A stretch of DNA of 64,000 bases. Origin: Dictyobacter vulcani (GTDB taxonomy: Bacteria; Chloroflexota; Ktedonobacteria; Ktedonobacterales; Ktedonobacteraceae). The notes beneath the pieces were generated by a model, which saw only the letters and a program-made list of their open reading frames with translations, did not search any database and was not told the DNA's origin. Position numbers and translations under genes: made by a program. Location: the NCBI RefSeq assembly GCF_008974265.1, contig NZ_BKZW01000004.1, forward strand, positions 62,001 to 126,000, in the 5' to 3' direction. Shown piece by piece: positions 9,138 to 16,987 of the stretch (its first letter is position 1; the number at the start of each line of letters is the position of its first letter).

Positions 9138-10385
9138 ATGCATTGGCTGGTAACGAAATCTCGTGCTGCCCACTTTCTTTCTCTGGGCGCTATATTTCTT
9201 GTATTCATGGTCATCCTGTCTGCCTGTGGTAGCGATACAGGTATTTTTAGTGCGGGCGGTAGCTGGCAACCAGCTGGCATCAATGGCCAGCGTTTTCTTT
9301 CCGTAACTGCCGATCCCAATACTCCCAAAAATATTTATGCTGGCACGAAGCAGGGAGCTATTTTTGTCAGTCAGGATAGTGGCGACCACTGGACGCGCAC
9401 CAAAGCTGACCTGGCTCATCCAGCGGCAGTGCATGCCCTGGGCTTTGATAATGCTGGTAAACAACTCTATGCCGCCACCGATAGTGGTCTCTGGCAGAGC
9501 AGCAATGGCGGACAGCAGTGGAGTATGGTCGCGGGTCTGCCACAGGATGGGTATACCGCGCTGGCCTTTGATCTGAAGACGGCCAGCAATCTCTATCTTG
9601 GGAGCGCTACCCATGGTGTCTATCGCTCCACTGACGCTGGCAAAACCTGGACTCCGGTTACGCAGGGCCTGCCTGCCAACGCCAGAATCAATGGCTTGAG
9701 CTATGATACCGACCAGCATCAGCTCTGGAGCGCGACGACGACAGGCGTCTATCGCAGCGATAATCAGGGTGCCTCCTGGAAATCCTTTAGTCAGGGCTTA
9801 CCAACGACTGTCCAGACCAACGTCGTTGTGCCCGCTCTCCTCAACGGTGGCGACCATCTCCGCGTCTATGCAGGCACGGACCAGGGCTTCTTTATTTCAG
9901 AGGATAATGGAGCGCACTGGAAGAGTGGACGCGACACGCTCTCCTCTGTACCTGTGACCTCGATCCTGCTGGATTTTCATTCCTCGGATGCCAATAAGCT
10001 CTATGTTGGTACCGGTGCGGGCACATTGCGCAGTAGTGACGCTGGCGAGACCTGGCAGGCCGTGGCCCCTGGACTCCCCAAAGGCATTACCGTAGAGGCG
10101 CTGGGCATGGGTGGGGACAACTATAAAGAGGTGCTGGTGGCCATGAACGATCTCTATATCTATCCTGGTATCAGCAGCGGCGGAGGCGGCGGCTCCAATT
10201 TGATCCCGATCGTACTCTTTGTCGCCTTCTTCGGCTTACTCTACTACCTCACCCAGGGCAGTAGAAAACGCCGCCTACTCGCCGCATCCATCGCTAAACG
10301 CGCCGATGCCGATACCGAGCAGCCAGGTACAGATGCAAGCGCCGAAAAACCATCAGACACCCATGAACCCGACGCAAACCCGTAA
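9138..10385 (+). CDS. BNR/YCF48-like beta-propeller lipoprotein with C-terminal membrane helix
   Basis: A 415-residue protein. The N-terminus is a lipoprotein signal peptide with lipobox LSAC. The body holds repeated SxDxGxxW units (QDSGDHWTR, TDAGKTWTP, DNQGASWKS, EDNGAHWKS, SDAGETWQA), typical of BNR/photosystem II assembly-factor-like propellers. A Gly-rich linker, a hydrophobic segment (NLIPIVLFVAFFGLLYYL) and a charged tail follow. ATG 9138 with an upstream AGAGGA is the natural start. It may be co-transcribed with the preceding gene (17 bases). Role unknown; lipid anchor and C-terminal helix together are unusual. Confidence 0.75.
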   Translation: MHWLVTKSRAAHFLSLGAIFLVFMVILSACGSDTGIFSAGGSWQPAGINGQRFLSVTADPNTPKNIYAGTKQGAIFVSQDSGDHWTRTKADLAHPAAVHALGFDNAGKQLYAATDSGLWQSSNGGQQWSMVAGLPQDGYTALAFDLKTASNLYLGSATHGVYRSTDAGKTWTPVTQGLPANARINGLSYDTDQHQLWSATTTGVYRSDNQGASWKSFSQGLPTTVQTNVVVPALLNGGDHLRVYAGTDQGFFISEDNGAHWKSGRDTLSSVPVTSILLDFHSSDANKLYVGTGAGTLRSSDAGETWQAVAPGLPKGITVEALGMGGDNYKEVLVAMNDLYIYPGISSGGGGGSNLIPIVLFVAFFGLLYYLTQGSRKRRLLAASIAKRADADTEQPGTDASAEKPSDTHEPDANP

Positions 10386-10444
10386 ATTCGATCCTATGAT
10401 CTTTTAATAGATAAAGAGGGGAGGTGCAGGAGGGCCGGCCAGGC

Positions 10445-10791
10445 CTAATACTTTTCGGTTAGCGAGACGTTGAGAGATGGTTCGACGTGACCAGCAAGCC
10501 AGGTGTACGTGGAGTGGGCGCCACACGCGGAGGCCGCACTGCTACGTTTGCGCAGGCCAGCGTGCAAGCACGACTTCGCAGTGCTGTGGCGCCTACAGGG
10601 ATCGTGTGGATCCTCCCCGTACCTTCTCGGAGAGGATCACGACACAGGATCCGTCTCGGTGGAGGCGCCACAGGCATGCGCTGCTCGTTGAGTCCCTCGC
10701 TCCACCATCACGCCGCATGCCGGCCTCCGCGTGTGGCGCCCTCTCCACGTACTATTTTTATGGCCACAAAAGCGCTTCAACGAAAAATATT
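10445..10791. mobile_element. Miniature inverted-repeat element, type B
   Basis: About 347 bp, very similar to the copy at 6944, with CTAATACTTTTCG at the left end and CGAAAAATATT at the right. It is flanked by the duplication GCCGGCCAG on both sides. Removing the element and one duplication restores a palindrome (GGAGGGCC...GGCCCTCC) in the gap between two genes, so the target was a hairpin. Non-coding. Confidence 0.7.
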
Positions 10792-10854
10792 GCCGGCCAG
10801 GCCCTCCTGCCATAGGCGGGAAGAGCTTATTTTATATCTTCTTGCAAAAGGGAT

Positions 10855-11223
10855 TTATTGAGGGAGTGAGCTCAGGTGTTCATGGACGACCTGCCAGTGG
10901 TCGTTGACCTTCTTTAAGACGCTGGTCCCGCGTCCCATCCCCTGGATGGTTTGTCCGTCTATTTTCCCTTGCCAGCGAAAGAGATAGACACAAACGGCGG
11001 CCTGCTCATCATCCACGAGCCACTGGACATTCTCGATCGCATACTGCTCTTCAGGGATACCAGCCCAGGTTTTTTCAAAGGCTTGTCTGATCGCTTCTTT
11101 GCCTTGAAAAGAGCCGTCGTTAAACCAAAAAACGGCATCATCTGCAATCAACGGAGCAACTTCCTCGAAGCGATGGGTATTGGTTCTCTGTTCATACGCA
11201 TGCATAAATGCTACTGGCGTCAT
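10855..11223 (-). CDS. SnoaL-like / NTF2-fold protein
   Basis: A 122-residue NTF2-fold (SnoaL/DUF4440-type) protein. Typical features are MHAYEQRTNTHRFEEVAPLIADDAVFWF at the start, GKEAIRQAFEKTW in the middle and HWQVVHEHLSSL at the end. Such small cone-shaped proteins bind hydrophobic ligands or act as isomerases or cyclases; no catalytic role can be fixed here. It may be transcribed together with the membrane protein upstream (14 bases away). Confidence 0.75.
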   Translation of the reverse strand: MTPVAFMHAYEQRTNTHRFEEVAPLIADDAVFWFNDGSFQGKEAIRQAFEKTWAGIPEEQYAIENVQWLVDDEQAAVCVYLFRWQGKIDGQTIQGMGRGTSVLKKVNDHWQVVHEHLSSLPQ

Positions 11224-11237
11224 GTAAATAAATTCTC

Positions 11238-11696
11238 CTAATGATGCAGGGAGCCAATAAAAGTTACTCCCAGATAGAGAAGGTAGACGATGACACAGAC
11301 CATAATACAGGCCACATAGCAGGTAATATTCCAGGCTCGCTTGTTATTTAAGGCCTGACGCAACTGTTCCCCCATATCTGGAGGATCAAGTTCCAGATCC
11401 GGACATAGCTCTGTCAACTTCGGCAGCATTTCACGAAAGTCTCTGGCATTCGTCATACCTTCAGCAAGAATAACTGTTGAGTCATCATCCATATCGGCCA
11501 TCAAGACCAGTTTGGATGGTGTTGGCTCACCCGGAATCAGCGTCAGGCGGCGCAGGGCCTCTAATTGCACGCGCAATTCCTGGTCCTCTTCAATGCCAGT
11601 GACGACCAGTTCATCGTTGTAGAGCTGTATTTCTTTACCCATGCCGAAGCGCACCACACTGATCGGATGTTTGCGCTGGCTCTCGTTCTCACTCAT
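11238..11696 (-). CDS. Hypothetical protein with C-terminal membrane helix
   Basis: A 152-residue protein with a soluble, acidic N-terminal part (residues 1-115) followed by a C-terminal hydrophobic anchor (ITCYVACIMVCVIVYLLYLG). The N-terminal part looks like a small beta-rich domain (VRFGMGKEIQLYNDELVVTG). I do not recognise the family. It lies upstream of the SnoaL-like gene on the same strand. Confidence 0.6.
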   Translation of the reverse strand: MSENESQRKHPISVVRFGMGKEIQLYNDELVVTGIEEDQELRVQLEALRRLTLIPGEPTPSKLVLMADMDDDSTVILAEGMTNARDFREMLPKLTELCPDLELDPPDMGEQLRQALNNKRAWNITCYVACIMVCVIVYLLYLGVTFIGSLHH

Positions 11697-11870
11697 ATGT
11701 TGTTCCGTTTTTTCTCAAATCAAAAGTATTGAATAGATTGTACACTAACTTCAATTCGCCGTCGAGTCAAAAAAACTATTCAGCAAAAATTGAAGAGTGG
11801 GAGGTAAATAGCCGAAATAGGGGCAGGTAGAGAATATGGCTAGCCGAGTTGGGGGAATTCAGCAGTATTC

Positions 11871-11899
11871 TTGACATGCTCGTATAGAAACTTTACAAT
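11871..11899 (+). promoter_or_regulatory. Sigma-70-type promoter for receiver-domain gene
   Basis: TTGACA (11871-11876), a 17-base spacer and TACAAT (11894-11899). Transcription would start near 11906, which leaves about 34 bases before ATG 11940 and makes the alternative GTG 11910 unlikely. Confidence 0.65.
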
Positions 11900-11939
11900 T
11901 TGACGAAATGTGATCCAGACAAGGAAATACAAAGATTTT

Positions 11940-12371
11940 ATGGTCCAGGTTGGTTTACTTGAAGACAATGCACGTATCGCAAAACTTTGTGCAACCATGC
12001 TGCAATATGCGGGTCATCATGTTACTGTGTATGAACATCCGCGCGAGTGTCTCGACGCGCTTCTGACAGAAGTGGCAGGTCGGCATGTTTTACCCTCGCG
12101 TTCAATAATAACGAAGCAGCCGGATAGCTTGCCAATTGATGTATTGATTCTCGATTTGCATTTACCGGACATCACAGGCATCGAAGTTTTGCATTCTCTA
12201 CGCGCCAATATGCGTACTCGATCCTTACCGCTGATATTCTGCTCTGCCGCCACGCCTACCGAAGTGGCCTCAGCACTCAGTATCGCGCCCCGGGCTTGTT
12301 TTATTGAGAAGCCATTTACCTATCAAGAACTGGTAGCGGGTATCACCAACGTCCTGCAGAGCACCCATTAG
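11940..12371 (+). CDS. Stand-alone response regulator receiver protein
   Basis: A 143-residue single receiver domain without an output domain. The acidic pair is at LLEDN, the phospho-acceptor is the Asp in LILDLHLPD (residue 72), the conserved Ser/Thr position lies in IFCSAAT, and the Lys is in IEKPF. There is an insertion of roughly 15 residues between the second and third strands (around HVLPSRSIITKQ). The consensus promoter upstream and an AAGGA site favour ATG 11940 over GTG 11910. No partner kinase lies nearby, so it may relay phosphate or act through protein contacts. Confidence 0.8.
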   Translation: MVQVGLLEDNARIAKLCATMLQYAGHHVTVYEHPRECLDALLTEVAGRHVLPSRSIITKQPDSLPIDVLILDLHLPDITGIEVLHSLRANMRTRSLPLIFCSAATPTEVASALSIAPRACFIEKPFTYQELVAGITNVLQSTH

Positions 12372-12439
12372 CTAACGCGGTGCCATGCAGGTGGTGTGGG
12401 AGGAATAAAGGATCTGCGCAATTTTCATGCCGTTCTCTA

Positions 12440-14094
12440 TTAGCCACCCAAAATGTTCCACAAGAAATTTACGCCCCACTTTGCCGGACTGGTGCTTGCG
12501 CTTTTGTTGTGGTCCGTTGGGAAAGAAGTTCGAGGACCATGGAGCATTCGGAAGGCTAGAATGCCTCTCAGAACACCAGTAATGAAGAGAACGGCCATCA
12601 TCACCAGTAGCCATCCACCAAAATCAGCCACTTCAAAAAGGAGGATCAGAGGGAGCGTCTGAAACGAGAGATGCAAGAGTAGTGGAGGACCAAGAAAGAA
12701 GAGGAGCGGGATCAATAGCTCCCAGGCAAGGCGCCCCCCAGGCGCAGCCATTGCCACCAATTCATCTTCTGCTCGCTGTATCTTTTGCGCAAGCATCTCT
12801 GCCAGTGGAAAAGTCTGAACAGCGGCCAGAGCATGATCAACGTCGCGAGCGCGAGTATGCTATCCGTGACCAGGTAAAAGGTTTGCATACCTGGCCCTGG
12901 ATAAAAAGAAGGACTCATACCTGAGAGAAACTGGATCACGCCTTGCTTGAGCATTTCCGAGGGATCAAAAGGTAGCGTATTGATGAACAGGTTATTGATG
13001 TTGAACAGCATGACCACGCCCCAGTGCTGTTGTGGTTGCATGAACAGGATTGAGTTGTATCCAATCGTCGTGCCACCATGCCAGATGCCTTGGATAGCTC
13101 CCCCGGGAGCATCGAGATACTCCCCAGTCATCCAGCCCAGCCCATAGCCCCTACGTTCTCCTTCACCTCCCATGTGGATAGCAGGTGTCTGCGTTGTGGT
13201 TATGTCTGCCGAAGAGAGCAGTGTGGTTGTCCCAATTCGGCCTCCATTCATCTCAGCAATCATATACCGGGAGAGATCGCCCGCGCTCGTGACCAGACTT
13301 CCCGAGGGATCATCACCAGTCGCCGAGATCGGTAGTGGAAGCAGAGGAACAGGAAAACCAAACGCCCAGGTGTATGCCTGCGCCAGGCCATGTTCAGATG
13401 CACCCTGAGGAGAGGTAAAACTGTTGTCCATCTTTAAAGGCGTAAAGATATGCTGTTGAATATACAGTGAATAAGACTCATGAGAAACCATCTGAACCAA
13501 TAATCCCAGTAATTCATAGTTCGTATTTGCATACTCGAAGGTGGTCCCTGGTTGCCGATCGAGTGTGATAAGATGGTCCCTAACACGCTGCTCTAAGCTG
13601 GTTTGGTCGTTTACTGCGTCTCCAAAAGATGCAGATGCGGATATACCGCTGGTATGTGCGAGAAGTTGACGGATGGTAATAGGTAACTTTGGAGTTTGCC
13701 CTGCAAATTGCAACCAGGGCAGGTAAGACAGAATGGGGGTGTCCAAAGCCAGCTTTCTTTGTTCAACCAGCTGCATGATGGCTGTGGCTGTCAATGGCTT
13801 GGAGATGGAGCCAATGATAAAAGGAGTCTGTGGTGTAACAGGATGCCCACTCGTATCAGCATTGCCAAATCCACGGCTATGAACCACCTGATCTCCTTGT
13901 ACAATACGGAGCGCCATACCAGGTATGTGCCATTGCTGCATTTTCGATGTAATGAGCGCGTCTAGCTGTTGGAAACCGTGCGCAGACAAAGGGGGTGTGC
14001 CGGTTGCATTGGCAAAAGGTATCGGCGTCACCAGAAAGAAACCAAGCAAACCCAACAGGAGAAGCGAAACATACCATTTGAATCTTTGAGACAT
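12440..14094 (-). CDS. Class C beta-lactamase-family serine hydrolase with C-terminal membrane domain, frameshifted
   Basis: The first frame (14094 to about 12735) encodes a signal peptide and a penicillin-binding/esterase domain: SISK (SxxK nucleophile), YANTNY (YxN) and HGGTTIGY (HxG). A membrane segment then begins (FYLVTDSILALATLIMLWPLF). The second frame (to 12440) continues as RLAWELLIPLLFFLGPP and further hydrophobic helices. The break is in a run of six C (12734-12739, plus strand); one more base joins the frames as LRLGGRLAWELL. The intact protein would have about 550 residues with an extracytoplasmic hydrolase domain. The substrate (D-Ala peptide, ester or lactam) is not predictable. 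Confidence 0.8.
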
Positions 14095-14187
14095 ACCATG
14101 ACACTTTCACTTGTATAAAATGAATACAAATCCAGACAGAGTGAAGCAGTGAAACAAGAGGAGCCCCTCTCTGGGAGGCGTTATTCC

Positions 14188-15258
14188 CTACGCGGCACGG
14201 AACAGACTCGTCCGCAGACTTCTTGTGAATGCCGCCGCAGTGATACCCGTTGAGATGGCCATGACGATGATGATAGCTATCACCCATGCTGTCTGGATCT
14301 TGCCCAGGCCAGAGCGGCTCGCAGCGAATTGTGGCGCGTCAACCCACAGACGGATCGTCCAGATGGTGCTCGCCACGGTCGCTGTAGCCATCGTCAGAGC
14401 AAGAATGCCGATGGATGCTAAAGCGAACCGCAGTATCCCTGTGCCAAATTCACTGCGAAGCACCGCCAGAGAGAGTGAAGCACTGAGTGCCAGCACGGCG
14501 AAAATTCCTAATGTGAGACCCCCAACACTCGTGGCCAGATTGAGTACCAATAGCCCTGGTGCCTGTTGTCCCAGACATTGTTGGGCAACGGGACATGATC
14601 CCCATGACGCCGTGGGAGAACTAAAAATATATTCGGTTCCCAGCAAATAACCCACGAAGCAGACGACAAGTATCAGCGCTCCTCCGAGCAGTAAAAGTGC
14701 CTGTTTCGGCTTGATCAGAAACAATTTCAGCACGCTGGATGGATTATTTTGAAGGGCCCGTTTCACAACTGTAAAGAGGATAGGAAGTCCGCCTAACATG
14801 GTTGCCAGCAGGGCAATTGCTCCACTGTGAGCGAAAAGAGTGTAGGTAATGGCAACTTCTGGGTAGCTGCGCCCAACGGCGTCGAACGGAGCGACGGGAT
14901 CGGCAGTGCGCACTAAGGCAGCCCAGGCAAATAGAAAGAGCGTAAAAGCCCAGAAGGTGGCAACGAGGGAACGGCGGACAGTGGAGAGCATGGGAGACCT
15001 CCTTCCAAAAAATTCAGTCCAATATTCAGCGAGCAATCCTGATACGGTTTCGCTTAAAAGCCCCGGCCACAGACGGAGCACGCCGAGTGACCCCTGTTGC
15101 TGGTAGGCGCTGCGGCAGCATTGGCGGAAATCTTGCAACGCGAGTGCCCCAAAGTCGCGGTGAAAACTTGCTGGTCCCATGCGAAGCAAGCAACGATAGA
15201 GTAGTAAAGAGAGAACGATCACTTTTGGTAGTATACGTGTGGGTGTCGTCTGTGCCAT
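14188..15258 (-). CDS. PadR-associated integral membrane protein (permease-prefix type)
   Basis: A 356-residue protein. The N-terminal soluble segment (LLYRCLLRMGPASFHRDFGA to LLAEYWTEFFG) resembles the prefix domain of permeases encoded beside PadR regulators. About six hydrophobic helices follow (around ATFWAFTLFLFAWAAL, ALLATMLGGLPILFTVV, LLLLGGALILVVCFVG, GLTLGIFAVLALSASLSL, ILALTMATATVASTIW and VIAIIIVMAISTGITAAAF). It starts two bases after the PadR stop, so the two are co-translated. No MacB/FtsX ATPase partner lies nearby; function unknown. Confidence 0.7.
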   Translation of the reverse strand: MAQTTPTRILPKVIVLSLLLYRCLLRMGPASFHRDFGALALQDFRQCCRSAYQQQGSLGVLRLWPGLLSETVSGLLAEYWTEFFGRRSPMLSTVRRSLVATFWAFTLFLFAWAALVRTADPVAPFDAVGRSYPEVAITYTLFAHSGAIALLATMLGGLPILFTVVKRALQNNPSSVLKLFLIKPKQALLLLGGALILVVCFVGYLLGTEYIFSSPTASWGSCPVAQQCLGQQAPGLLVLNLATSVGGLTLGIFAVLALSASLSLAVLRSEFGTGILRFALASIGILALTMATATVASTIWTIRLWVDAPQFAASRSGLGKIQTAWVIAIIIVMAISTGITAAAFTRSLRTSLFRAA

Positions 15259-15260
15259 GT

Positions 15261-15647
15261 TTAAACTCCCTTTACTTCCATGATCTGGCCAGGATTTCCC
15301 AACAGAGATTTGCTGCGTGCGACGGCGAGCATCTGCTCCAGGCGATTCATCTCAGCGACGGCCACGCGTTGCCCCAGGTTCGTCAGGCGATAGTAACGAC
15401 GTCGCTCGTCATCCAGCGCTGGGTCTGGCCGCTCGTCCGACTCGACGATCAACTCGCCCTCCAGCATATGCTTGATTGAGCGGTAGAGGGTGGTTGGACC
15501 AATGCGTAGCTTGCCCTGCGTCTGGTTGATGATTTCTTGCATAATACTGTAACCGTGCCGTTCGCCGTCTGCGAGAGCTAGCAGGATGTTGAAGACGGCT
15601 GGGGTAAGCGGCAGAAAGGTTTCTGGATCAGTTTGATTAGATCTCAT
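15261..15647 (-). CDS. PadR-family transcriptional regulator
   Basis: A 128-residue winged-helix repressor of the PadR family. The typical pattern is present: LTPAVFNILLALADGERHGYSIMQEI, then GPTTLYRSIKHMLEGELI and RRRYYRLTNLG, with a C-terminal helix for dimerisation. It heads a two-gene operon with the membrane protein downstream and probably represses that operon, as most PadR proteins do with adjacent genes. The ligand is unknown. Confidence 0.88.
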   Translation of the reverse strand: MRSNQTDPETFLPLTPAVFNILLALADGERHGYSIMQEIINQTQGKLRIGPTTLYRSIKHMLEGELIVESDERPDPALDDERRRYYRLTNLGQRVAVAEMNRLEQMLAVARSKSLLGNPGQIMEVKGV

Positions 15648-15998
15648 TACACTTTCTTTCCAATATGAATATATTCACAACGGGTATAGTCTCTTCGGAA
15701 AGAGTAACCTGTAATATCAGAAATGTCAATCCCCAAATTGCGCTTTTAGAAGTATCTATTCATTTATTGGGTGCTACGTCGTATCTTTTTGTCAGAAAGT
15801 TACTGACAGGCGAATATCTGGCAATAGCCAGCATAATTAGCTTATCTGGGAATCATTTTTGGTCTGGCGTCGTCTATAATATAAGCAAGCCGCCCGGTCG
15901 CTCTCGTTTTTGATGTACTTGCAAAGATGTGACCAGGGCGGCCCCTCTTCTTGAATGATTGTTTGCGTGAGTTTCGATGCGTATGGAGGCAAATTTTG
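15648..15998. other. Divergent intergenic region
   Basis: About 350 AT-rich bases between PadR (minus) and the GNAT gene (plus). I see a perfect TATAAT at 15875-15880 facing the GNAT gene without a convincing -35. No short palindromic PadR site could be assigned by eye. The open frame across 15665-15913 has no ribosome site and is not called. Confidence 0.4.
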
Positions 15999-16943
15999 AT
16001 GCTCAATGTTGCTCCTCTTCCTACCGGCTTTCAGGTGCGTTCGGCTACGATGGCCGACCTGGCCGCCGTGGTCCGTGTGCAAAATGCCCAGGAGATGGCG
16101 GATTTTGCTGAACCCCTCTCTAACGAAGCCCGCCTGCGTAAAACCTGGCAGGCACCAGATAGTAACCTGCAGACCGATACCTGGGTAGTGGAAAATCCTG
16201 ATGGACAGATTGTGAGCTATGCTCATAGTCACGTACGCCCTGGAGAAGACTCCGAGCTACGGGTCTTTGCCAAGGTCTGGTTGCTTCCTGACTATCAGCG
16301 GCGCGGGATTGGTCGCCATCTTCTCCATCTGGCTGAGGAACAGGCCAGGGGGCTTGTCGCCCAAGATGTTGGTGTCACGCTGGCTGTACCATGGATCAGT
16401 GAACGTAATCAGGCGGCCCAGCATCTTTTGCAGCGCGCAGGTTACCAGCAGGTGTTGAGCCTGACCAATATGAAACTTGCGCTGGATACGCCGCCACCAG
16501 CACCAGTCTGGAACAATGAGATCGTTGTGCGGCCATTTCAAGCTGGCAAAGACGAGCAAGCGCTATATATCATTGACGAAGAAATCTCACAGGAAGAGCG
16601 AGGATACATGCCTCGTGAGTTTGATGTCTGGCAGCAACAGAACTTGTCTGATCCCTCGTTGATCTTCTTGGCTTGGGAAGCGGAGCAGATTGTGGGCCTT
16701 GTGATTGGTGGAGCCTCTAACAACCAGGGCTGGATCTGGCACCTGGGCGTCCGAAGTGCCTGGCGTAAGCAAGGACTGGGGATGGCGCTATTACGGCTGG
16801 AACAAGCGGAATTTTATCGGCGCGGCCTGCAAAAAATGAGTTTAAACGTTGACACCCTCAATCCAACCGGAGCCATGCGCCTCTATGAGCGCGTAGGCAT
16901 GCATACCCACTTCCAATACCACCGCTATGAAAAGAAATTGTAG
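15999..16943 (+). CDS. Tandem-GNAT acetyltransferase
   Basis: A 314-residue protein with two GNAT domains. The first acetyl-CoA-binding segment reads LLPDYQRRGIGRHLLHLAEE (about residues 95-115). The second reads VRSAWRKQGLGMALLRLEQA, followed by LNVDTLNPTGAMRLYERVGM near the C-terminus. This double arrangement resembles mycothiol synthase-type enzymes, but nothing proves that substrate. The start is ATG 15999, with GGAGG just upstream. The stop codon lies inside a strong hairpin. Confidence 0.82.
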   Translation: MLNVAPLPTGFQVRSATMADLAAVVRVQNAQEMADFAEPLSNEARLRKTWQAPDSNLQTDTWVVENPDGQIVSYAHSHVRPGEDSELRVFAKVWLLPDYQRRGIGRHLLHLAEEQARGLVAQDVGVTLAVPWISERNQAAQHLLQRAGYQQVLSLTNMKLALDTPPPAPVWNNEIVVRPFQAGKDEQALYIIDEEISQEERGYMPREFDVWQQQNLSDPSLIFLAWEAEQIVGLVIGGASNNQGWIWHLGVRSAWRKQGLGMALLRLEQAEFYRRGLQKMSLNVDTLNPTGAMRLYERVGMHTHFQYHRYEKKL

Positions 16944-16985
16944 GTTCGTGGCTGGTCCACAATCGTGGGCCAGCCACGAACCTAC
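16940..16985. terminator. Hairpin between convergent genes
   Basis: GTAGGTTCGTGGCTGG pairs with CCAGCCACGAACCTAC around a short loop. It separates the GNAT gene from the YcaO gene and has no T-run on either side. The GTAGGTTCG arm belongs to a repeat family seen also near 22754, 31740, 39581 and 63147, so it may be a mobile palindrome serving as terminator. Confidence 0.6.
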
Positions 16986-16987
16986 GT

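Noticed and set aside
10487..10861. 124-codon frame similar to the one at 6986
   Set aside because: Its similarity to the other frame reflects copying of a non-coding element, and it runs out of the element into unique DNA.
15665..15913. 82-codon frame in the PadR/GNAT gap
   Set aside because: No ribosome site and no family features; the region more likely holds divergent promoters.
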